Assembly (NCBI RefSeq): GCF_000429825.1
Contig: NZ_AUCP01000040.1
Span: 1 to 61,167, forward strand
Origin: Cohnella thermotolerans DSM 17683
GTDB taxonomy: Bacteria; Bacillota; Bacilli; Paenibacillales; Paenibacillaceae
Length of the DNA: 61,167 nucleotides
Reading direction: 5' to 3'
Under the pieces are notes generated by a model that saw only the letters and a list, made by a program, of their open reading frames with translations, did no database searches and was not told the DNA's origin. Position numbers and translations under genes: made by a program. Of this stretch, positions 1-8,196 are shown one piece after another. How positions within the stretch are numbered: position 1 is the stretch's first letter; each line of letters starts with the position of its first letter.

Positions 1-89
1 TAGTCCAGCACCAGACGCAGACGATCCAAGTCTCCAAGCGTTTGAATTTCATTCCACTCAAACAGTTTCAGTTGTGGTATAATAGCCAT
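1..89 (-). CDS. Transposase, N-terminal fragment cut by window edge
   Basis: Reading leftwards from an ATG at 89, 29 residues are visible before the window ends, beginning MAIIPQLKLFEWNEIQTLGD. This N-terminus resembles the start of DDE transposases that are common in Paenibacillaceae; the assignment is from memory of that family and the catalytic core lies outside the window, so the IS family cannot be fixed. A good ribosome binding site (GAGGGG) sits about ten bases upstream of the ATG. The gene points away from the AraC gene to its right, and the element may have removed the 5' part of that gene. Confidence 0.6.
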   Translation of the reverse strand, partial: MAIIPQLKLFEWNEIQTLGDLDRLRLVLD

Positions 90-112
90 AGCAGGCGACC
101 CCTCTCATAGTG

Positions 113-141
113 AAAATTGTTTTCTCGTCAATTACAATTTT
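113..141. repeat. Hairpin upstream of the left transposase
   Basis: AAAATTGT at 113-120 is the exact reverse complement of ACAATTTT at 134-141, with a 13-base loop. It lies 24 bases upstream of the transposase start. Structures of this kind near IS ends often limit read-through into the transposase gene; that role is inference. The rest of 90-288 shows no gene I can support. Confidence 0.4.
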
Positions 142-288
142 ACCATGGATGGACTCGCCTGTTTACTATTTATTACCACATCGGGAGGCTGGGGTGGAAT
201 TTCGCTCCGCCTCTCTTTTTACGCCCATAGCCCCGCATTTTTCCGCTTGTTTTTGGGGTAAAATTTATTTTCGCTCATCTTTCAACCT

Positions 289-1047
289 TTGTCGCGTCCG
301 GTTTCCCGGACATCGCAATTAGCTTCATTTGTTGGCGGGTATACGAAAGATTCGCGAGGCCGCAAACGCCTCGAGGGCTCGATTTTCCCTTATACGGTAT
401 ACCGGCCGAAGAAAGGGGATTTGATCGTACACCATCCGATGGTCGAACACCAGGAGGCTTCCGTCAAGGGTTCTTCATTCCAGGCGATCTCCATCCTGTT
501 TAAAGGATTGAAGCTGGGCGGCAAGCCCGCCGGGCGGATTACGGGAGAAGACGAATCGCCCCTGTTTCATTGCCAGCACAGCTACGATAAGGTCAACCAA
601 TATCTGATCGAGGTATTGACCGAGTATTATGAAGAGAAGCCCGGATACGTCGAACTGAATTCCTCCCTGCTTCAGACCGTCATCCTTTTGCTGCTGCGCA
701 ATCAGCAAGCTGCGCCTCCTCCTTCGCTTTCCTCGGTTTCCGAGAAGGTGAAAGCTTATATAGAAGAGAATTTCCGGCTCGAATTGACTTTGAGCGATTT
801 GGCGGAAATCGTCCATGTCAGTTCGTACCACCTTGCTCACGTTTTCAAGGAGGAAGTCGGGGTATCCCCCATTCAATACCTCATCCGATGCCGGATCGAG
901 GAGGCCAAGAAGCTGCTGCTCCAAACGGATCTTTCCGTTGCCGATATTTCCGCGGAAGTCGGTTACCCCAACGCCAACTATTTCAATATTCTGTTTAAAA
1001 AAGTGACGGGTGCAAACCCGGGAAAATTCAGATCGAAACGCGGTTGA
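289..1047 (+). CDS. AraC family transcriptional regulator, N-terminus doubtful (possibly truncated)
   Basis: Residues 153-250 form a clear AraC/XylS double helix-turn-helix (segment LTLSDLAEIVHVSSYHLAHV and the later ADISAEVGYPNANYF), and residues 40-75 look like the end of a cupin-type sensor domain (KKGDLIVHHP). Members of this family are usually 270-300 residues; here the only in-frame start is a TTG at 289 with no good ribosome binding site, and residues 1-39 do not resemble a cupin. The stop is 18 bases before the ABC ATPase gene, so it probably regulates that gene. Either the true start is unusual or the 5' end was lost when the IS to the left inserted. Confidence 0.75.
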   Translation: MSRPVSRTSQLASFVGGYTKDSRGRKRLEGSIFPYTVYRPKKGDLIVHHPMVEHQEASVKGSSFQAISILFKGLKLGGKPAGRITGEDESPLFHCQHSYDKVNQYLIEVLTEYYEEKPGYVELNSSLLQTVILLLLRNQQAAPPPSLSSVSEKVKAYIEENFRLELTLSDLAEIVHVSSYHLAHVFKEEVGVSPIQYLIRCRIEEAKKLLLQTDLSVADISAEVGYPNANYFNILFKKVTGANPGKFRSKRG

Positions 1048-1065
1048 AGGATTGGAGGCAAAAAG

Positions 1066-2595
1066 ATGCTACTGCAGATGCAGAACGTGTTCAAACAATT
1101 TTTCGGCGTCAACGTCCTTTCTTCCGTTGATTTCGACCTGAAGCGAGGGGAAGCGCACGCTCTTCTCGGCTTGAACGGCGCGGGCAAGTCGACGCTGATC
1201 AACATTATTTCAGGGTTGTACGAACCGGATTACGGGCATATTTGGATGAACGGCCGTCCCGTTAAAATAAGTTCTCCCGCCCAAGCGCAAAAACACGGCA
1301 TTTTCACGATCCATCAAGCCCCGGCGCTGGTTGAAAACTTGAGCGTCGCCGAAAATATTTTTCTCGGGAACGAGCCCCGGTTGTTTAAAATGTTCACGGA
1401 TTTCAAAACGATGAAGCGGCAGGCGGCAAACGTATTGAACATGCTGGGGAATCCGATCGATCCGGAGCTCCCGGTCCGTTCCTTGTCGCTCGGCGAGAAG
1501 TATGAAGTGGCGATCGCGAAGTGCTTCGTGATCCAGCCGAACATTTTGATCCTGGACGAGCCTACGGCCGGGTTGTCCGAGCGGGAGCGGACGCTGCTGT
1601 TCGAGCTGATTCGGAATCTCAAGCGCCGGAATACCGGCATTATTTATATTACGCACCGCTTGAATGAGCTTCCGTTCATTTGCGATCGGATCACGATTTT
1701 GAAGGACGGCCGCAATATCGTCACTTGCGGCATCGACGAAATGTCGGAGCAAGAAATGATCGAGACGATGTGCGGCAAGATGATCGTCCAATATTTCCCC
1801 GAGATCATTCCCTCCTGCGGGCAGGAAGTGCTCAAGGTGGAAAATCTGTGCCTGGACACCCGGCTCAAAAACGTAAGTTTTTCGCTCCGCGAGGGCGAAG
1901 TTCTGGGCATTGCCGGCCTTGCGGGCTCGGGCAAAAAGGAATTGGCGAAGTCGATATTCGGCCATATCAAGAAGGATGCCGGCCGAATCTGGTGGAGGAA
2001 CAAGGAAGTGGATTTTAAGGATCCTTCGCATGCGGTCGATCAATCCTTCGGTTATATTAGCGACAACCGGATCAAAGCGGGCCTTTTTATGGATATGGGC
2101 GTGACGGCGAACATGACGATCGCCAGCTTGAAAAAGCAGAATATCTGGCAGCTGATCCGTCTGGACAACGAGAAGGAGTCGGCCGTAGACAAGGTGATCG
2201 AGCTCGACATCAAAATTCGCCATCTCGAACAGGAAGTCAAATATTTGAGCGGAGGCAATCAGCAGAAGGTTTTGCTTGGACGCTGGATGATGTCGGAGAG
2301 CGAACTGTATATTCTGGAGGAGCCAACGCAAGGCATCGACGTAGCCTCGAAGAGCGACATTTACCTTGCGATAAGCGATCTGGCCAATCAGGGCAAAAGC
2401 TTCATCTTGATGTCCGACGATATTAAAGAATTGATCGGGCTGTGCTCCAGGATCATCGTCATGCACCAGGGCGCCATCGTCGACGAGATGAGCGCTTCCG
2501 AAGTTTCCGAAGAGCGCATCCTTAGGGGGATGAAAGGAGCGGCGCCGCTTATGGCGGACCCCTCGCAAGCGAGTGAAGTCGGCTCGATTCGATAA
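1066..2595 (+). CDS. Sugar ABC transporter ATP-binding protein, two ABC domains (RbsA/MglA type)
   Basis: The 509-residue protein has two ABC modules in tandem. The first has a full Walker A (GLNGAGKST, residues 35-43), a signature SLGE and Walker B ILILDEPTAGLS. The second has the degenerate P-loop GLAGSGKKE and signature LSGGNQQK, as usual in the second half of carbohydrate-uptake ATPases of the RbsA/MglA/XylG group. Start ATG is preceded by GGAGG. It is unusual that no permease or periplasmic-type binding protein follows; the next gene is an esterase. It therefore either serves permeases elsewhere or is the remnant of a transporter operon. Confidence 0.9.
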   Translation: MLLQMQNVFKQFFGVNVLSSVDFDLKRGEAHALLGLNGAGKSTLINIISGLYEPDYGHIWMNGRPVKISSPAQAQKHGIFTIHQAPALVENLSVAENIFLGNEPRLFKMFTDFKTMKRQAANVLNMLGNPIDPELPVRSLSLGEKYEVAIAKCFVIQPNILILDEPTAGLSERERTLLFELIRNLKRRNTGIIYITHRLNELPFICDRITILKDGRNIVTCGIDEMSEQEMIETMCGKMIVQYFPEIIPSCGQEVLKVENLCLDTRLKNVSFSLREGEVLGIAGLAGSGKKELAKSIFGHIKKDAGRIWWRNKEVDFKDPSHAVDQSFGYISDNRIKAGLFMDMGVTANMTIASLKKQNIWQLIRLDNEKESAVDKVIELDIKIRHLEQEVKYLSGGNQQKVLLGRWMMSESELYILEEPTQGIDVASKSDIYLAISDLANQGKSFILMSDDIKELIGLCSRIIVMHQGAIVDEMSASEVSEERILRGMKGAAPLMADPSQASEVGSIR

Positions 2596-2715
2596 GTGCA
2601 AAATAGGGAACGATGTTCCTTGTCCAAGACGGAGAAGCCGTTTTACTTCATGCGCGATTTGAGCCATACTTGAAGAGGAAACCTAGCAACCAATCTCATG
2701 GGAGGCTGACGCCAG

Positions 2716-3501
2716 GTGGCTCTTATTCATTGTCAATTTTTCTCCGAAGTTTTGGGCTTGAGCACCTCGATGACCGTTATTTTGCCGCAGCAGACAAACA
2801 ACCAGATCGGCATGAGCGGCCATGCGCATAGCGGCAAGCATCCGACGCTGTATTTGCTGCACGGCTTGTCGGACGACGACACGATCTGGACGAGGCGAAC
2901 CTCCATCGAGCGCTATGTCGCGCCGCTCGGGCTCGCCGTCGTCATGCCCAACGTCCATCAGAGCTTCTATACGGACATGGAATACGGCAATCCGTACTGG
3001 ACGTTCCTGACGGAGGAGCTGCCGGCGGTGGCTCGTTCGTTCTTCCCGCTGTCCGGGGAGCGGGAGCATAATTACGTCGCGGGGTTGTCGATGGGAGGAT
3101 ACGGAGCGTTCAAATGGGCGCTTCGGCATCCGGACAAGTTCGCGGCGGCAGCCAGCTTGTCGGGAGCGCTCGATATGGTGTCGCGGATCGCCAGGGAGAA
3201 GGGAACGCCGATGGGACGGGTGCTGCAGCTTGTGTACGGCGGCAAGAACATTCAAGGAACGCCGGACGATTTGCTGTGGCTTCTGGAAGAGGCGAGCCGT
3301 TCCGGCGAGCCGAAGCCCGCCTTGTATCAATGCTGCGGAACGGAGGATTTCCTGTACGACGACAATCAAGCGTTTCGGCAAGCTTGCCTGAGAACCGGCT
3401 ATCCGGCGTACGTCTACGAGGAGGGGCCGGGCGACCATACTTGGGAGTATTGGGACGAGCATATCCGGAAAGCGCTCGATTTCTTCTTTAAAGCCCAATG
3501 A
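2716..3501 (+). CDS. Esterase of the EstA/tributyrin esterase family (alpha/beta hydrolase)
   Basis: The 261-residue protein has the alpha/beta hydrolase nucleophile elbow GLSMGGYG with Ser125, an upstream HG pair in LYLLHGLSDDD forming the oxyanion region, and a C-terminal GPGDHTWEYW that supplies the catalytic histidine. The N-terminus MALIHCQFFSEVLGLS is typical of cytoplasmic acetyl-esterase-like proteins (PF00756). No signal peptide. The start is GTG at 2716, preceded by GGAGG at 2701; there is no better start. It follows the ABC ATPase by 120 bases in the same direction. Substrate may be acetylated sugars, which is inference. Confidence 0.88.
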   Translation: MALIHCQFFSEVLGLSTSMTVILPQQTNNQIGMSGHAHSGKHPTLYLLHGLSDDDTIWTRRTSIERYVAPLGLAVVMPNVHQSFYTDMEYGNPYWTFLTEELPAVARSFFPLSGEREHNYVAGLSMGGYGAFKWALRHPDKFAAAASLSGALDMVSRIAREKGTPMGRVLQLVYGGKNIQGTPDDLLWLLEEASRSGEPKPALYQCCGTEDFLYDDNQAFRQACLRTGYPAYVYEEGPGDHTWEYWDEHIRKALDFFFKAQ

Positions 3502-3546
3502 ACGCTTCCAAACCGAAGCCGCCCGTCGAAGAATAAGCGCAGGACG

Positions 3547-4227
3547 CTATGGGAGAAAAGACAATATCCACGGAGCCGCGCACAGCGTGACGAAGGCGGT
3601 GAACATCATGGCGACGCTCGCGACGGACCCGGTGACCGGGTCGTATTCCAGCGCTTTGCTGATGCCCGCCGAGTGCGCGCTCGTTCCGAACAAGACCCCG
3701 CGTCCGATGGGACTTTGCATGCGCAGCCCTTTGACGATGAGCGGCCCCATGACGAGACCCAACAAACCCGTAATCAACGTCGCCACGGCCGTAACGGTCG
3801 GAATGCCGCCGATAAGGCGCGATATGGAGATCGCGATCGGCGTCGTCGCGGACCGCGGCGCCAGGCTGTCCGTTACGGCCGGCTGCAGCCCGAACCATCG
3901 GGCCAGACAGACGGACGTGACGATGGCGGCGACGCCTCCGCAGCCGGCTCCGACCGCGATCGCGACCGCATGCTTGCGCAGCACGTCGATATGCTTGTAA
4001 AGCGTAACGGCCAGCGCGATCGTGGCGGGTTCGACCAGATCGCTGAGCAGGCCCGCGCCGCGGTCGTACGTGCCGAACGATACGCCGCTGCACTCGAGCA
4101 GCGCGATCAGGACGACCGGCGTGACGAGCAGCGGGGTCAAATAAATTTTCGGATACCGTCTATAGATTCGTTTGGCCGCAGCATAGACCACGACCGTGAC
4201 AAGAAGCCACATCGCCGCGCTTAGCAT
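3547..4227 (-). CDS. cidB: CidB/LrgB family membrane protein
   Basis: A 226-residue very hydrophobic protein with the LrgB pattern: TPLLVTPVVLIALL near the N-terminus, the conserved block ATIALAVTLYKH, and the motif PRSATTPIAI followed by a late GTSAHSAGISKAL. The family forms the partner of CidA/LrgA holin-like proteins and is linked to murein hydrolase export, cell death and pyruvate uptake. The start codon overlaps the cidA stop in ATGCTAA (7 bases shared), so the two are translationally coupled. Its end converges with the esterase gene. Confidence 0.9.
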   Translation of the reverse strand: MLSAAMWLLVTVVVYAAAKRIYRRYPKIYLTPLLVTPVVLIALLECSGVSFGTYDRGAGLLSDLVEPATIALAVTLYKHIDVLRKHAVAIAVGAGCGGVAAIVTSVCLARWFGLQPAVTDSLAPRSATTPIAISISRLIGGIPTVTAVATLITGLLGLVMGPLIVKGLRMQSPIGRGVLFGTSAHSAGISKALEYDPVTGSVASVAMMFTAFVTLCAAPWILSFLP

Positions 4228-4598
4228 TCCTTCGCTTCCTCCTTCCGGCGAGCCGCGATCCGCTCTCCGATCCAACCGGAGCAAGCCATGACCGCCGCGG
4301 TGCTGAGCACGATCGTCAAGGCGATTTGCCAGCCGCTGTTCGCCACGAGGCTGCGGTAGTTGACGATGCCGACGGCGGCGGGAATGAAGAACAGCAGCAT
4401 CTCGCCGAGCAGCCAGCTCGCCCCCCGCTCGATCCAAGCGAGCTTGACAATTCCGAGCTTCAGCGAGACGAACAGGATGGCGATGCCCGCGATGCTCCCC
4501 GGAATCGGCAGATGCAGCCGTCCGACGAGCCAATCGGCGCCGCGGGCGAGCGCAATATAAAACGCCACTTGGACGAGGGTGATTGCCAACGTCTTCAT
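4221..4598 (-). CDS. cidA: CidA/LrgA family holin-like protein
   Basis: A 125-residue protein with four predicted membrane segments and the CidA/LrgA signature LPIPGSIAGIAILF (residues about 30-43) followed by a charged C-terminal tail RRKEEAKEC. These are holin-like proteins that act in the cell membrane with CidB. It is the first gene of the two-gene leftward operon and is divergent from the LysR regulator, the same layout as the ywbHG/ywbI locus of Bacillus subtilis. Confidence 0.9.
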   Translation of the reverse strand: MKTLAITLVQVAFYIALARGADWLVGRLHLPIPGSIAGIAILFVSLKLGIVKLAWIERGASWLLGEMLLFFIPAAVGIVNYRSLVANSGWQIALTIVLSTAAVMACSGWIGERIAARRKEEAKEC

Positions 4599-4643
4599 GA
4601 TGTCATACCCCTTCCTTTATGACGTAAGTATATACGGTTGATT

Positions 4644-4681
4644 TTCATGCGTAAAATGAATATATTGAATGTGTTACATTC
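4644..4681. promoter_or_regulatory. Candidate LysR (CidR) binding region between cidA and cidR
   Basis: In the 109-base divergent intergenic region TTCAT at 4644 and ATGAA at 4656 form a dyad with a 7-base centre, which satisfies the LysR T-N11-A rule. A second dyad, GAATGT-GTT-ACATTC, lies at 4667-4681. LysR regulators normally bind such dyads in a divergent promoter region; binding here is inferred. Confidence 0.45.
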
Positions 4682-4707
4682 CGTTTATCTATGTTAGGAG
4701 CGGCTGC

Positions 4708-5595
4708 ATGGACATACGCCATCTGCAAGCGATTTCCGAGATCGTCCGCCACAACAGCTTTACGAGGGCGGCCGATGCGCTCCACGTTACGCAGCCGACG
4801 ATCAGCAAGATGATCAAGAGCCTGGAGCAGGAGCTGAATATCGAAATATTCGCGCGCGACGGCAAGCAAGTGAAGCTGACCGATGCCGGCGAGGCGATTT
4901 TCAAGCACGCGGGACCGATTCTGCAGCTGTTCGACCGCCTCGTTACGGAGATCAACGACCTGACCTACTTGCACAAGGGCAGCATCCGCCTCGGCATCCC
5001 GCCGATGGCGGGCTCCAGTTTTTTTCCGCCCGTGATCAAGCGGTTCCAGGAACGGTATCCGGGCATCGCCATCCAGATGGAGGAGGACGGGGCCCTCAAA
5101 ATCGAAGAGCGCCTCGCGGACGGCGCCCTGGACGTGGGGGTCGTGCTGCTGCCGATCGATCGCGAAGAGTTCAATTGGTTCCCGATCGTCGAAGACCGGC
5201 TGAACGTGCTCGTTCAGCCCGCCCACCGGCTCGCTTCCCGCAAGCGGATCGAGCTGGCGGAGCTGGAAGGGGAGCCGTTTATTCTGTTCAACAACGATTT
5301 TGCGCTGCACGACCGCATTCTCCGGGAATGCCGCGCGATCGGGTTCGAGCCTCGCGTCGCGTACGAGAGCACGCAGTGGGACTTTATCGGCGAATTGGCC
5401 GGGGCGGGACTCGGCGTCGCCATGCTGCCGGATACGGTCTGCCGCTCGCTCCACCCGGACAAGGTGCGCGCCGTGCCGCTCGTCCGGCCGGTCATTCCCT
5501 GGCATCTGGCCATGGCTTGGAGGCGGGACGGGTATTTATCGCTTGCCGCGCGGGAGTGGATCCAGTTTACGAGAGAAGCGTTCGGACAGACTTAG
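4708..5595 (+). CDS. cidR: LysR family transcriptional regulator, CidR-like
   Basis: A 295-residue protein with an N-terminal winged helix-turn-helix (MDIRHLQAISEIVRHNSFTR, then AADALHVTQPTISKMIKSLE) and a LysR effector-binding domain from about residue 90. I place the start at ATG 4708, seven bases after TTAGGAG, not at the upstream in-frame 4669. Position opposite cidAB makes it the likely activator of that operon; in Bacillus and Staphylococcus CidR responds to acetate-producing overflow metabolism. Confidence 0.88.
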   Translation: MDIRHLQAISEIVRHNSFTRAADALHVTQPTISKMIKSLEQELNIEIFARDGKQVKLTDAGEAIFKHAGPILQLFDRLVTEINDLTYLHKGSIRLGIPPMAGSSFFPPVIKRFQERYPGIAIQMEEDGALKIEERLADGALDVGVVLLPIDREEFNWFPIVEDRLNVLVQPAHRLASRKRIELAELEGEPFILFNNDFALHDRILRECRAIGFEPRVAYESTQWDFIGELAGAGLGVAMLPDTVCRSLHPDKVRAVPLVRPVIPWHLAMAWRRDGYLSLAAREWIQFTREAFGQT

Positions 5596-5672
5596 CGGAT
5601 CGGGCGGTCTCGTTCATATTCCGTTCAAAAAAAGATGGTATAGTTTCGATAACAGAGGAGGGGGGTGGTCGG

Positions 5673-5765
5673 ATGAAAGAGTGCCTGGACGTGCGAAGAG
5701 CCGTCCTCTACGTCGGATTCGCCATGGTGCTGTTCTCGCTCATCACCGCCTTCGTACCTCATTGA
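5673..5765 (+). CDS. 30-residue single-span membrane peptide
   Basis: ATG at 5673 follows a strong GAGGAGGGGGG ribosome binding site and opens a frame of 30 codons, MKECLDVRRAVLYVGFAMVL and a short tail ending TAFVPH. It has a charged N-terminus and one membrane segment (about residues 11-27) and is followed 16 bases later by a strong terminator. I do not recognise a family. The combination of binding site, hydrophobic segment and terminator argues that it is expressed. Confidence 0.5.
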   Translation: MKECLDVRRAVLYVGFAMVLFSLITAFVPH

Positions 5766-5780
5766 TCGCGATAGCGGCGA

Positions 5781-5825
5781 AGCCGTCCCGTCAAGGCCCC
5801 GAGCCTTGCGGGACGGCTTTGTTGT
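5781..5825 (+). terminator. Rho-independent terminator after the 30-residue peptide
   Basis: GCCGTCCCG-T-CAAGG pairs with CCTTGCGGGACGGC (one bulged T, 14 pairs) around the loop CCCCGAG, followed by TTTGTTGTT. Confidence 0.85.
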
Positions 5826-5891
5826 TGCGGGCCGAACGGCCGCCCGGTGCGTTTGCCGCACGCCGGTTCCGATCGCGCCATGAAACATTCA

Positions 5892-5937
5892 TTTCAATAA
5901 CGCCGGAATTGGTGTATCATTCGAAATGAATTTCATT
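5892..5937 (+). promoter_or_regulatory. Candidate promoter and operator of the EamA gene
   Basis: TTTCAA (5892) and TATCAT (5915) are spaced 17 bases. Directly after the -10 lies AATGAA-T-TTCATT (5925-5937), a perfect 13-base dyad placed where a repressor would block initiation. Both are read from sequence; function is inference. Confidence 0.4.
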
Positions 5938-5954
5938 CGAGGAGAGAGGCTATC

Positions 5955-6851
5955 ATGGCGCGATTGTCGCGTAAGCAGACCGTTCTGTATTTATCGTTTC
6001 TAGTGCTGATGTGGGGCGTCAACTGGCCTTTGTCCAAATACGCGCTCAGGTTTACGCCGCCTGTTCTGTTTGCGGGCATCCGCACGCTGATCGGCGGCCT
6101 TCTCTTAATCGCTGTGGCGCTGCCGCGCTGGAGACAGCTGCGCCTCCGGGAGACTTGGCGCATCTACCTGCTGTCCGCCATTCTGAGCATCGTGTTCTAT
6201 TACGGCTTCCAAACCGTAGGCCTTCAATATATGCCGGCCGGGCTGTTCTCGGCGATCGTCTTCCTGCAGCCCGTCCTGCTCGGCTTGTTCGCGTGGATAT
6301 GGCTGGGAGAGGCCATGTACGGCCGGAAAATCGCCGGGCTGCTCGTCGGCTTCGCGGGCGTGGCCGCGATGAGCATCGGGGGGCTGGAAGGCGGCGTCTC
6401 GGCCATCGGCATCGTCCTGGCGCTGGCTTCCGCCTTGAGCTGGGCGCTTGGCACCGTCTACACGAAGCGGGTGACGGCCAAAGTCGATTCGCTCTGGATG
6501 ACCGCTATGCAAATAACGATCGGCGGCATCGTCATGCTCGCGTACGGTTCTTCCGTCGAGAGCTGGTCGGCGATCCGCTGGACGGGATCGTTCGTTTACG
6601 ACACGCTGTTCATCTCGATTTTTGTCATCGCCCTCGGCTGGCTCGTCTACTTCCGGCTTATCGGTTCCGGCGAAGCTTCCACGGTAGGCTCGTTTACGTT
6701 TCTCATCCCGGTCGTCTCCATTATTTGCAGCGTGCTGTTCATGAACGAGAAAGTGACGCTGAACCTGGTCGCCGGTCTTGCGCTCATCGTCTCCAGCATT
6801 GTTCTCGTCAACGTGAAGCCGAAGCGCTTGAGAGGTTCCGTGCAACCCTGA
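5955..6851 (+). CDS. EamA/DMT family transporter
   Basis: A 298-residue protein with ten predicted membrane helices in two repeated EamA halves (first half from about residue 10, second from about 155). Typical motifs are WGVNWPLSKYALRF at the first helix, the F-F-LQPVLLGLFAWIWLGE block at the end of half one and FLIPVVSIICSVLFMNEKVT in half two. Proteins of this family export metabolites or amino acids through the cell membrane; the substrate cannot be told. Start ATG follows GGAGAGAG. It appears to be a single-gene unit. Confidence 0.9.
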   Translation: MARLSRKQTVLYLSFLVLMWGVNWPLSKYALRFTPPVLFAGIRTLIGGLLLIAVALPRWRQLRLRETWRIYLLSAILSIVFYYGFQTVGLQYMPAGLFSAIVFLQPVLLGLFAWIWLGEAMYGRKIAGLLVGFAGVAAMSIGGLEGGVSAIGIVLALASALSWALGTVYTKRVTAKVDSLWMTAMQITIGGIVMLAYGSSVESWSAIRWTGSFVYDTLFISIFVIALGWLVYFRLIGSGEASTVGSFTFLIPVVSIICSVLFMNEKVTLNLVAGLALIVSSIVLVNVKPKRLRGSVQP

Positions 6852-6900
6852 TACAATGAGAGCCGGAATGGCGGACGAGCGGTCGAAGGAGAGGGTGGGA

Positions 6901-7563
6901 ATGGCCAAATATTATGTGGTGTGGGCGGGAGCCAACCCCGGCATTTATGCGAGCTGGCCCGAATGCCAGGCTCAGGTGAAGGGAATCGCCGACGCCAAGT
7001 ACAAATCTTATCCGACCCGGGAGGAAGCCGAGCGGGCTTACCGGGAAGGGTGGAAGAAGCATTGGGGGCAAGGCGCGCGAGGCGGCTCGTCCGGAGCGGC
7101 GGCTGCCGGGAGGAAGGCCGCGCCGGCCAAGGCCTCGCCGAAGCCAGCCCCGGAGGCCATCGACTACGACAGCATCTCGGTCGATGTCGGCACGCGGGGC
7201 AACCCGGGACCGGTCGAATACAAAGGCGTGGACACCCGCACGGGCGAGGTGCTGTTCGAACGCGGGCCGATCCCGAACGGCACGAACAATCTCGGCGAAT
7301 TTCTCGCCATCGTGCACGCGCTGGCCTACCTGAAGAAGCAGGGCAGCGCGAAAACCGTCTACAGCGATTCCCGCACCGCCTTGAAGTGGGTCAAGACGAA
7401 GCGAGTGGCGACGACGCTTCCGCGCAACGAATCGACCCGCGAAATTTGGGAGTTGGTCGACCGGGCGCTTCGCTGGCTGCAAACCAACACTTATCCGAAC
7501 AAGGTGCTCAAGTGGCAGACGGAGGAGTGGGGCGAGATCAGGGCGGACTACGGGAGAAAATAA
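6901..7563 (+). CDS. rnhA: Ribonuclease HI with N-terminal viroplasmin (caulimovirus) domain
   Basis: A 220-residue protein. Residues 2-48 are the small viroplasmin fold that binds RNA-DNA hybrid (KYYVVWAGANPGIYASWPEC, then a Lys/Tyr-rich YKSYPTREEAERAY). An Ala/Pro/Lys linker (about 60-85) joins the RNase H domain, in which the catalytic acids D95 (SVDVG), E133 (NLGEF), D156 (YSDS) and D216 (RADYG) are all present. It removes RNA from RNA-DNA hybrids. I use the ATG at 6901, preceded by GGAGAGGG, and not the upstream 6856. Confidence 0.92.
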   Translation: MAKYYVVWAGANPGIYASWPECQAQVKGIADAKYKSYPTREEAERAYREGWKKHWGQGARGGSSGAAAAGRKAAPAKASPKPAPEAIDYDSISVDVGTRGNPGPVEYKGVDTRTGEVLFERGPIPNGTNNLGEFLAIVHALAYLKKQGSAKTVYSDSRTALKWVKTKRVATTLPRNESTREIWELVDRALRWLQTNTYPNKVLKWQTEEWGEIRADYGRK

Positions 7564-7663
7564 GGTATGGGGCTGTTCACGAGGAAGAAGTGGGGCTCTT
7601 CATTCGCGATGAGTTGGAAGTCTACTCGATTCGCAAGAGGCGCCAGAGAGGGGAATCCATCGA

Positions 7664-8179
7664 ATGCCGACGAGTTACCGGTTAAGACCCGCAGTGCCGG
7701 CCGATATCCCGGGCATTCAGGTGACGGCTCAGGTCACTTGGGAGCACACGTACGGATCGTTTTATTCGGAGGCTTATATTCGTTCGTTTCTCGAGAGGGC
7801 CTATTCTACTGCAAATCTTGAGGCTTCGATCGCCCGGGACGAAGCGAGCGCGATCCGCCGATTCCTCGTGGCCGAGACCGAGGCGGGCGTCGTCGGGTAC
7901 GCGCAGCTGGCCGAGCCCAAAGCCGGCGAAGCTGAACTTTATCGGATTTACGTGCGCCCGGAATGCCAGGGACAAGGCATTGGCAAGGCGTTGCTTGAAA
8001 AGCTTATTGCAGCCGATCCGGAGATCGGTCGCGTAACGGCTTGGGTAGAGAAGGATAACCGGTCGGGAATCGCCTTCTATCGATCGAGCGGATTCCGGTT
8101 CGAAGAAGATACGGAAGAGAAGGAAGACGGGCAAACCTTCACGTTGAGCAAGTTTGTATTGAATTTGCAAGATAGATAA
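7664..8179 (+). CDS. GNAT family N-acetyltransferase
   Basis: A 171-residue GNAT protein: the N-terminal beta strand [15 protein letters not shown], a central strand GYAQLAEP, and acetyl-CoA motif A in [20 protein letters not shown] (residues about 99-118), followed by [13 protein letters not shown]. Family members acetylate amines of small molecules or proteins; target unknown. The start follows GAGAGGGG. The 100 bases before it contain nothing I can assign. Confidence 0.88.
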   Translation: MPTSYRLRPAVPADIPGIQVTAQVTWEHTYGSFYSEAYIRSFLERAYSTANLEASIARDEASAIRRFLVAETEAGVVGYAQLAEPKAGEAELYRIYVRPECQGQGIGKALLEKLIAADPEIGRVTAWVEKDNRSGIAFYRSSGFRFEEDTEEKEDGQTFTLSKFVLNLQDR

Positions 8180-8196
8180 GCCGGCATACCGGCAGC

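Noticed and set aside
110..322. 70-codon frame between the left IS and the AraC gene
   Set aside because: No ribosome binding site, no recognisable motif and it overlaps the AraC frame.
7567..7663. Short frames between rnhA and the GNAT gene
   Set aside because: They lack a ribosome binding site and any homology that I can recognise.
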